Source: Gammaproteobacteria bacterium (GTDB lineage Bacteria; Pseudomonadota; Gammaproteobacteria; Burkholderiales; Rhodocyclaceae). From it: 58,460 nucleotides of DNA. Shown here one piece after another: positions 52,288-58,460 of this stretch. The DNA lies in NCBI GenBank assembly GCA_029289265.1, contig JARFTX010000018.1:1-58460 (forward strand), read 5' to 3'. Under the pieces are notes generated by a model. It was not told the origin of the DNA, searched no databases, and saw only the letters and a list, made by a program, of their open reading frames with translations. Both the position numbers and the translations under genes were made by a program. How positions within the stretch are numbered: the stretch's first letter is position 1; each line of letters begins with the position of its first letter.

Positions 52288-53694
52288 TTGACTGTACACG
52301 CACGCGAAGCCTTGTCGGGGTTTGAACAGCGGTGGCTGGCCGAGGCCGTTCGGCTGCACGAAGAGGCGCAAGGTGGGGGCGGAGACGATGCCGATTTGCC
52401 GGCCGGCGATCGTGGTGGCGATGCCGAACAGCGCATCCTGGCCAGGGCGCGGATCATCGGCGCGCGCGCTGGCATCGGGGCCGAGGTCGCCGGATGGCGC
52501 GGCCGCGCCCGCGGCCTTCTCGGGTTGGCGGCCATGCTGGCGGTGGCAGGTGGCTTCGGCACCGCACTGGCCGTGCTGGGCGACGGCGATCGATCGGTCA
52601 ATGTGCTCTGGGCGCTTGTGTCCCTGCTGGGCGTAAACCTCTTGATGCTCGCGCTGTGGCTTGTGAGCTTCGGTGTCGATGGTCGGCACCGAGGCGGGTC
52701 ACTGGGCAAGCTCTGGCTGTGGTCGATGCGTGTGACGGCAGCCCGTCCGGCCGTGGCTTGCGTCGCCCGAGCGCTCGCGCTCACGCACGCACGCGCCGGC
52801 ATCGTGCGCTGGTGGCTCGGCGCGGTCGCGCACGGGCTATGGTGTGGCGCGCTGGTCGGTGTGGTCGCCGGGTTGGTGGTTGCGTTTTCCCTGCGAAGTT
52901 ACGGCTTTGTTTGGGAGACGACGATTCTTCCGGCGGATTTCTTCGTTCGGCTGGTCGGTTTTCTGGGCGGCTTGCCTGCGCAGTTCGGCTTCTCCGTACC
53001 GGAGGTCGAGGCGGTGCGCGCGAGCGGTCTGGGTCCGATTGCGGACGAGTCGGTACGGCGGGCGTGGTCGTCGTGGCTGATCGGGTGCATCGTCATCTTC
53101 GGCATCGTCCCGCGGGCGGCGCTCTGGACGCTGTGTATGGCGATCACGGCCAGGGGCCGCCAGGCGGTCCGTCTCGATCTGGGCTTGCCCTATTACGCCG
53201 CGCTCGCCGCGCGGCTTGCTCCCGCGAGCGAGCGTATCGGTGTCACCGATGCGGCGCCCGCGCGGTTGGAGCGACGCCGCGCCGCGGCTGCCCATCCTCT
53301 ATCCGGTCGTGGCGGCGCGTTGGTTGGGCTGGAGTTGCGCACCGACGACACCTGGCCGCCTGCCGTTGCGTCGGGGGTGCACATCGAAGAATCGGTGGAC
53401 GATCGCGATCAACGCCGCGCCGTCCTCGCCCGCCTGGCCTCAAACCCGCCCGCCCGCTTGCTGGTCGCCTGCGATGCGCGCCTCAGCCCCGATCGGGGCA
53501 GCCTGCAGTGGATCGCCGAGGCGTCCGGGTTGTGCGGCGAGTGCCGGATCTGGCTGTTTGCCGCCGATCGGGTCGGTGACCCGGCGCGCGCAGGCCATTG
53601 GCACGAGGGCCTGCGCGAGATCGGCTTTCCGGCCGAGGCGGTGTTCGATGATCGGTTCGCCGCGCTGCGCTGGCTGGAGCGCGGTGATGAGTGA
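52288..53694 (+). CDS. DUF2868-type membrane protein
   Basis: The 468-residue product has about four or five hydrophobic segments (GLLGLAAMLAVAGGFGTALA, LVSLLGVNLLMLALWLVSFG, ALVGVVAGLVVAFSLRS, IGCIVIFGIVPRAALWTLCM) and a soluble C-terminal half starting near residue 330 (LVGLELRTDDTWPPAVASGV). It fits the DUF2868 family. The TTG at 52288 was chosen because the protein then begins LTVHAREALSGFEQRWLAEA and a GGA box lies ahead of it; an ATG at 52255 is an alternative. It overlaps the GTPase gene by eight bases. Function unknown. Confidence 0.8.
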   Translation: MTVHAREALSGFEQRWLAEAVRLHEEAQGGGGDDADLPAGDRGGDAEQRILARARIIGARAGIGAEVAGWRGRARGLLGLAAMLAVAGGFGTALAVLGDGDRSVNVLWALVSLLGVNLLMLALWLVSFGVDGRHRGGSLGKLWLWSMRVTAARPAVACVARALALTHARAGIVRWWLGAVAHGLWCGALVGVVAGLVVAFSLRSYGFVWETTILPADFFVRLVGFLGGLPAQFGFSVPEVEAVRASGLGPIADESVRRAWSSWLIGCIVIFGIVPRAALWTLCMAITARGRQAVRLDLGLPYYAALAARLAPASERIGVTDAAPARLERRRAAAAHPLSGRGGALVGLELRTDDTWPPAVASGVHIEESVDDRDQRRAVLARLASNPPARLLVACDARLSPDRGSLQWIAEASGLCGECRIWLFAADRVGDPARAGHWHEGLREIGFPAEAVFDDRFAALRWLERGDE

Positions 53695-55126
53695 GCCGCG
53701 TTCGAAAGCCGTGCGCATCGCCGTCGCGGGTCACACCAATACCGGCAAGACCTCGCTGATGCGCACGCTCACGCGCGATACCGGCTTTGGTGAGGTGTCG
53801 AGCCGCCCCGGCACGACCCGGCACGTCGAGGGCGCGCGGCTGATCGCCGACGGCGACGTGCTGGTCGAGCTCTACGATACGCCCGGCATGGAGGACCCGA
53901 TCGCGCTGCTTGAGGTGCTCGATGGCCTCGAGGCGCCCGAGCCGGGGCGACGCCTCGACGGGCCGGCCCGCGTCGAGCGGTTTCTGGCGCTCCCGTCGGC
54001 GCGCGGCCGCTTCGAGCAGGAGGCCAAGGTGCTGCGCCAGGTGCTGGCGAGCGACGCGGCGCTGCACGTCGTCGACGCCCGCGATCCGGTGCTCGCCAAG
54101 CATCGCGACGAGTTGGAAATCCTGCGCAACTGCGCGGTACCGCTGCTGCCGGTGCTGAACTTCGTGCGCGACCCGGCCGCCGACGAGAGCGCCTGGCGCG
54201 AGGCGCTGGCGCGGGTGGGGCTGCATGCCGTGGTGCGCTTCGACACGGTCGCACCCGAGCGCGACGGTGAGCGGCGGCTGTACGAAGCCCTCGGCACCTT
54301 GCTCGAGACCTCCAGGCCGCTGCTCGACCGCCTGGTGGCGAGCCGCGAGCGCGAGGCCGAGGCGCGTCGTCGTGCCGCCTTGCGGCTCGTCGCGGAGCTG
54401 CTGATCGATGCCGCGGCCTACCGCGTGGTCGTCTCCGAGACCGCGCCGCAGCAGGTCGCCGCGGCGGTCGCGGAGTTGAACGAGGCGGTACGCAGGCGCG
54501 AACAGGACTGCGTCGATGCGCTGCTCAGGCTGTACCGCTTCCGCCCCGGCGACGTCGATGCCGACAGTCTGCCGCTCGCCGACGGCCGCTGGGAGGACGA
54601 CCTGTTCCACCCCGAAACCCTGCGCCTGATGGGCATTCGCCTGGGAACCGGGGCTGCGGCCGGGGCGGCCGCGGGCATGGGCGTGGACCTGATGGTGGGC
54701 GGCCTCACGCTCGGCGCGGCGGCCGCGCTCGGCGCGCTCGCCGGCGGGGGCTGGCAGGCGCTGCGCCACTTCGGCGACCGGCTGCTGGGGCGCCTCAGCG
54801 GTCGGCTGCAACTCACCGTGGCCGACGAGATCCTGAGGCTGCTCGCGTTGCGGGCGCTACGCCTGATGGCGGCGCTCGAGTCGCGCGGGCACGCCGCGAT
54901 GACGCCGATACGCAGGTCGGTGGACGCGGCGGTGGCGCTGCGCGAGGGGGCGCTGCCGGCCACGCTGCAGCGCGCTCGCGCTCATCCGCACTGGTCGTCG
55001 CTCGATGCGGCGCCCGCGGAGAGTGACGCGCGCGTCGAGGCGGTCGAGGCGCTCGCAGGGGAACTTGCCGCGTTCGTCGAAGACGCGGGCGGGCATTCAG
55101 CCGAACAGCCGTCGAATCGTCGATGA
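53687..55126 (+). CDS. DUF3482-type GTPase
   Basis: The 479-residue product has a P-loop GTPase domain: G1 GHTNTGKT (15-22), G3 DTPGMED and a G4-like NFVRD in place of NKxD. A helical region follows, then a glycine/alanine-rich hydrophobic stretch (GAAAGAAAGMGVDLMVGGLT) that looks able to enter a membrane, followed by more helices. It is always paired with a DUF2868 protein in related bacteria as far as I recall. The overlap here supports a complex of the two, perhaps acting on the inner membrane. The exact job is unknown. Confidence 0.82.
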   Translation: MSEPRSKAVRIAVAGHTNTGKTSLMRTLTRDTGFGEVSSRPGTTRHVEGARLIADGDVLVELYDTPGMEDPIALLEVLDGLEAPEPGRRLDGPARVERFLALPSARGRFEQEAKVLRQVLASDAALHVVDARDPVLAKHRDELEILRNCAVPLLPVLNFVRDPAADESAWREALARVGLHAVVRFDTVAPERDGERRLYEALGTLLETSRPLLDRLVASREREAEARRRAALRLVAELLIDAAAYRVVVSETAPQQVAAAVAELNEAVRRREQDCVDALLRLYRFRPGDVDADSLPLADGRWEDDLFHPETLRLMGIRLGTGAAAGAAAGMGVDLMVGGLTLGAAAALGALAGGGWQALRHFGDRLLGRLSGRLQLTVADEILRLLALRALRLMAALESRGHAAMTPIRRSVDAAVALREGALPATLQRARAHPHWSSLDAAPAESDARVEAVEALAGELAAFVEDAGGHSAEQPSNRR

Positions 55127-55313
55127 CCTGCCTCTCGGCCGCCTTGGTCGACGCAGCGGGCAGCTAATCGGGCGGGAATCGATGGGAGCGGGCGGCGCGA
55201 AACCCGTGAAGGGATAGGCGCGAAGCGCGCCAAGGGGCGGCAGCGATACCTGCCACGGGGGGCGGCGCACGGGATACGGGCCGGAAGCGTGCGGCTTCCG
55301 GCCCGCGGAGTGG
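55127..55313. other. gap between convergent GTPase and lpdA genes
   Basis: The 187 bases hold no gene. A perfect 12-base-pair stem, CGGGCCGGAAGC (55277-55288) with GCTTCCGGCCCG (55294-55305), lies eight bases past the lpdA stop. It has no T run on either strand, but its place between converging genes suggests it helps end or protect both transcripts. Confidence 0.6.
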
Positions 55314-57095
55314 TCAGCGCTTGCGCTGCGGCGGCACGTCGGTGCAGCTGCCGTGGGCGACCTCGGCAGCCATGCCGATCGTCTCGCCCAGGGTCGGGTG
55401 CGGGTGGATCGTCTTGCCGATGTCGACGGCGTCGGCGCCCATCTCGATCGCGAGGCACACCTCGCCGATCATGTCGCCGGCCGACGGACCGACGATCGCG
55501 CCGCCGATCACGCGGTGCGTCTCGGCGTCGAAGATGAGCTTGCTGAAGCCGTAATCGACGCCGTTGGCGATCGCGCGGCCCGACGCCGCCCACGGGAACT
55601 TGGCGGTCTCGACCTTGCGGCCTTCGCGCTTCGCCTGCTCCTCGGTGTAGCCGACCCACGCGACCTCGGGATCGGTGTAGGCAACGTTGGGGATCACGGT
55701 CGCGTCGAACGCCGACTTCTGGCCCGCCGCGACCTCGGCTGCCACATGCGCCTCATGCACCGCCTTGTGGGCGAGCATGGGGTTGCCGACGATGTCGCCG
55801 ATCGCGAAGATGTGCGGCACGTTGGTGCGCATCTGGGCGTCCACCGGGATGAAGCCGCGCTCGTTCACCGCGACACCGGCCTTGTCTGCGCCGATCTTGC
55901 GGCCGTTGGGCGTGCGCCCGGCGGCCTGCAGGATCATGTCGTAGCGCTGGGGGCCGTCAGCCGGCGCGTTCTCGCCCTCGAAGCTGACCCACAGGCCGTC
56001 GTCCTTGGCCTCGACCGCGACGGTCTTGGTCTTCAGCATGACGCGGTCGAAGCGGTGCGCGTTCTGCTTCTCCCACACCTTGACGGCGTCGGCGTCCGGG
56101 CCCTGCATCATGCGGTCGAGCATCTCGACCACATCGACGCGGGCGCCCAGCGTGGAATACACGGTCGCCATCTCGAGCCCGATGATGCCGCCGCCGATCA
56201 CCAGCATCTTCTGCGGCACCTGGCGCAACTCGAGCGCGCCGGTCGAGTCGACGATGCGCGGATCCCGCGGGATGAAGGGCAGATGCACGGCCGCCGAACC
56301 GGCGGCGATGATGCACTGCTTGAAGCGCACGACCTTCTTCTCGCCAGTCTTGTCCTGGGCGGCGCCGGTGGTCAGCTCGACCTCGACGTGCTGCGGATCG
56401 AGGAAGCTGCCGTAGCCGCGCACGACTTCGACCTTGCGCCCCTTGGCCATGCCGGCCAAGCCCCCCGTGAGCTTGCCGACGACCTTCTCCTTGTAGACGC
56501 GCAGCTTGTCGAGATCGATCTGCGGCTTGCCGAATGTGACGCCGGCGGTGGCCATGTGCTCGGCCTCGTCGACGACCGCGGTGACATGCAGCAGCGCCTT
56601 CGACGGGATGCAGCCGACATTCAGGCACACCCCGCCCAGCGTCGTGTAACGCTCGACCAGCACGGTCTTGAGGCCCAGGTCGGCGGCGCGGAACGCCGCC
56701 GAATAGCCGCCGGGGCCCGCGCCCAGCACCAGCATGTCGCACTCGATGTCTGCGCCGCCGGCGTGGCTCGCGGCGGCCGGTGCGGCCACCGGCGCGGCCG
56801 CAGCCGCGGGGGCAGCCGCTGGGGCTTCTGTCGGGGCGGGCGCGGCAGCGCCGGCGCCGGCCTCGACCTTGAGGAGCACCGTGCCTTCGCCGACCTTGTC
56901 CCCGAGCTTGACCAGCACTTCCTTGACGACGCCGGCGGCCGACGAGGGGACGTCCATCGTCGCCTTGTCGGACTCCAGCGTGCAGATCGCGTCGTCCACC
57001 TTGATGGTGTCGCCGGCCTTCACGAACAGCTCGATCACCGGGACGGCATCGAAATCACCGATGTCCGGAACCTTCACTTCAACAATCTGGCTCAT
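55314..57095 (-). CDS. lpdA: dihydrolipoyl dehydrogenase (E3) with N-terminal lipoyl domain
   Basis: E3 reoxidises dihydrolipoyl groups of the pyruvate dehydrogenase complex with FAD and NAD+. The 593-residue product starts with a lipoyl domain (lipoyl lysine Lys44 in ESDKATMDVP), an Ala/Pro-rich linker (80-112), and the E3 domain. That domain has FAD motif GAGPGG (125-130), redox cysteines GGVCLNVGC (Cys157, Cys162) and the NAD motif VIGGGIIGLEMATVYSTLGA. The extra lipoyl domain is known in several betaproteobacteria and in Neisseria. It follows aceF by 12 bases. Confidence 0.96.
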   Translation of the reverse strand: MSQIVEVKVPDIGDFDAVPVIELFVKAGDTIKVDDAICTLESDKATMDVPSSAAGVVKEVLVKLGDKVGEGTVLLKVEAGAGAAAPAPTEAPAAAPAAAAAPVAAPAAASHAGGADIECDMLVLGAGPGGYSAAFRAADLGLKTVLVERYTTLGGVCLNVGCIPSKALLHVTAVVDEAEHMATAGVTFGKPQIDLDKLRVYKEKVVGKLTGGLAGMAKGRKVEVVRGYGSFLDPQHVEVELTTGAAQDKTGEKKVVRFKQCIIAAGSAAVHLPFIPRDPRIVDSTGALELRQVPQKMLVIGGGIIGLEMATVYSTLGARVDVVEMLDRMMQGPDADAVKVWEKQNAHRFDRVMLKTKTVAVEAKDDGLWVSFEGENAPADGPQRYDMILQAAGRTPNGRKIGADKAGVAVNERGFIPVDAQMRTNVPHIFAIGDIVGNPMLAHKAVHEAHVAAEVAAGQKSAFDATVIPNVAYTDPEVAWVGYTEEQAKREGRKVETAKFPWAASGRAIANGVDYGFSKLIFDAETHRVIGGAIVGPSAGDMIGEVCLAIEMGADAVDIGKTIHPHPTLGETIGMAAEVAHGSCTDVPPQRKR

Positions 57096-57107
57096 GTTCC
57101 GGCCTCC

Positions 57108-58460
57108 TCAGAGCATGACCCGACGGAAGTCGGCCAGCAGTTGCGCGAGATACACGTTGAAGCGCGTCGCGAGCGCCCCGTCGATGACGCGGTGGTCGGC
57201 CGTGAGCGACATCGGCAGCACGAGGCGCGGCACGAACTGTTTGCCGTCCCACACCGGCTTCATCACCGACTTGTTCACGCCGAGGATGGCGACCTCGGGC
57301 GCATTCACGATGGGCGCGAAGTAGGTGCCGCCGATGCCGCCGAGCGACGAGATCGTGAAGCACGCCCCCGACATGTCGGCGGGCCCGAGCTTGCCGTCGC
57401 GCGCCTTCTTCGCCAGCGCGCCGGTTTCGGCGGCGATGTCGAACACGCTCTTCTTGTCTGCGTCCTTGACCACCGGCACCACCAGGCCGTTGGGCGTGTC
57501 GGCAGCGAAGGCAATGTTGAAGTACTTCTTGTAGACCAGGTTGTCGCCGTCGAGGCTGGTGTTGAACTCCGGGAACTCCTGCAGCGCGCGCACCGAGGCC
57601 TTGATGATGAAGGCGAGCATGGTGAGCTTCTTGCCCGACTTCTCGTACTCCTTGTTCATCGCGACGCGGAAGGCCTCGAGGTCGGTGATGTCGGCGTCCT
57701 CGTGGTAGGTCACGGCCGGGATCATCACCCAGTTTCGGGCGAGGTTCTGGCCGGAGATCTTCTTGATGCGCGACAGCGGCTTGACTTCGACCTCGCCGAA
57801 CTTGGCGAAATCGACCTTGGGCCAGGGCAGCAGATCCAGCCCGCCGCCGAGGCTCGCGCCCGCGGCAGCCGGAGCGGCCTTGCCCGGCACCACGCCGGTC
57901 TGCATCGCGCCCTTCACGAAGGCGGTGACGTCCTCCTTGACGATGCGGCCCTTGGGGCCGGTCGCCTTGACCTGGGCGAGATCGACGCCCAGTTCGCGGG
58001 CGAAGGCGCGCACCGACGGGCTCGCATGGACCTTGCCGCCGAGCGTGACCGCCGAAGCGGCGGCGGGCGCGGCGGGGGAGGCGGCGACCGCCGGAGCAGC
58101 CGCGGCCGGGGCGGCTGCAGCGGGGGCTGGTGCCGCCGGAGCGGCTGCCGCCGCAGGAGCGGCCGCAGCCGGGGCAGCGGTGCCTTCGATGACGATCAGC
58201 ACGCTGCCTTCGGAGACTTTGTCGCCGAGCTTGACCTTGACTTCCTTGACGACGCCAGCGGCCGAAGACGGCACATCCATGGTCGCCTTGTCGGATTCGA
58301 GGGTCGCGATCGCGTCATCGACCTTGATCGTGTCGCCGGCCTTGACGAACAGCTCGATGACCGGAACGTCGGAGAAATCCCCGATGTCCGGCACCTTGAC
58401 CTCGATCGGACCGGCCGCGGCCGGCGCGGCGGCGGGTGCAGCCGCCCCGGCCGGAGCGGC
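57108..58460 (-). CDS. aceF: dihydrolipoamide acetyltransferase (E2), C-terminal part (cut by window edge)
   Basis: E2 transfers acetyl groups from lipoyl arms to CoA in pyruvate dehydrogenase. The visible 450 residues begin inside an Ala/Pro linker, which implies at least one more lipoyl domain beyond the right edge. One lipoyl domain follows (VPDIGDFSDVPVIELFVKAG, lysine in ESDKATMDVP), then a long Ala-rich linker. The E1/E3-binding domain (ASPSVRAFARELGVDLAQVK) and the catalytic domain come next, with the active histidine in DHRVIDGALATRFNVYLAQL. The reading frame stays open to the window edge, so the ATG is outside. Confidence 0.96.
   Translation of the reverse strand, partial: AAPAGAAAPAAAPAAAGPIEVKVPDIGDFSDVPVIELFVKAGDTIKVDDAIATLESDKATMDVPSSAAGVVKEVKVKLGDKVSEGSVLIVIEGTAAPAAAAPAAAAAPAAPAPAAAAPAAAAPAVAASPAAPAAASAVTLGGKVHASPSVRAFARELGVDLAQVKATGPKGRIVKEDVTAFVKGAMQTGVVPGKAAPAAAGASLGGGLDLLPWPKVDFAKFGEVEVKPLSRIKKISGQNLARNWVMIPAVTYHEDADITDLEAFRVAMNKEYEKSGKKLTMLAFIIKASVRALQEFPEFNTSLDGDNLVYKKYFNIAFAADTPNGLVVPVVKDADKKSVFDIAAETGALAKKARDGKLGPADMSGACFTISSLGGIGGTYFAPIVNAPEVAILGVNKSVMKPVWDGKQFVPRLVLPMSLTADHRVIDGALATRFNVYLAQLLADFRRVML

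Overview
The window is a GC-rich, almost gap-free stretch of a bacterial chromosome. It is dominated by one very complete polar-type flagellar locus. Gene content and order suggest a betaproteobacterium, most likely of the Rhodocyclales (Thauera/Azoarcus-like); this is an inference from family recognition. The supporting signs are a FlrB/FlrC pair with sigma-54 promoters, the DUF2868/DUF3482 pair, a multi-lipoyl E2 next to a lipoyl-bearing E3, and a glucosaminidase-tailed FlgJ. No rRNA, tRNA, CRISPR array, insertion sequence or phage gene was seen.

Layout. 1-937 is the 5' part of parE, cut by the window edge. 1126-2903 (minus) holds flgN, flgM and flgA. 3216-14075 (plus) is the rod/hook operon flgBCDEFGHIJKL, ending in an unknown lipoprotein. 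14087-25295 (minus) is fliFGHIJKLMNOPQR, read toward the flg operon. 25436-28481 (plus) is flrB, flrC and a detached fliE. 28546-36806 (minus) carries three tandem short flagellin genes, flaG, fliD, fliS, fliT, a second FliK-like protein, an orphan FlhB C-terminal domain (FlhX) and the c-di-GMP brake ycgR. 37233-44487 (plus) is a complete pseudaminic-acid operon (pseB, a methylase, pseC, pseF, pseG, pseH, pseI) followed by a second methyltransferase. 44523-52043 (minus) holds two Maf-type flagellin glycosyltransferases, a 79-residue unknown protein and two related GGDEF proteins. 52288-55126 (plus) is a DUF2868 membrane protein and a DUF3482 GTPase. 55314-58460 (minus) is lpdA and the 3' part of aceF.

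How it works together. The promoters fit a tiered hierarchy. Good sigma-54 (GG-N10-GC) sites precede flgB, flgK and fliE, and a weaker one precedes fliF; all would suit FlrC. Clear sigma-28 sites precede flgM and each of the three fliC genes. The Pse enzymes would make CMP-pseudaminic acid, and the Maf proteins would attach it to the flagellins before export with FliS. The two GGDEF proteins, just upstream of the maf genes and in the same direction, together with YcgR, put c-di-GMP control in the same locus.

The least ordinary parts are these: a GGDEF protein whose active site reads GEEKF but which keeps its RxxD inhibitory site, lying in a putative operon with two Maf paralogues; the FliK2-FlhX pair; the embedded Pse-associated methylase and the terminal methyltransferase with a Trm112-like tail; a terminator-like hairpin inside the fli operon between fliN and fliO; and the DUF2868-DUF3482 pair.
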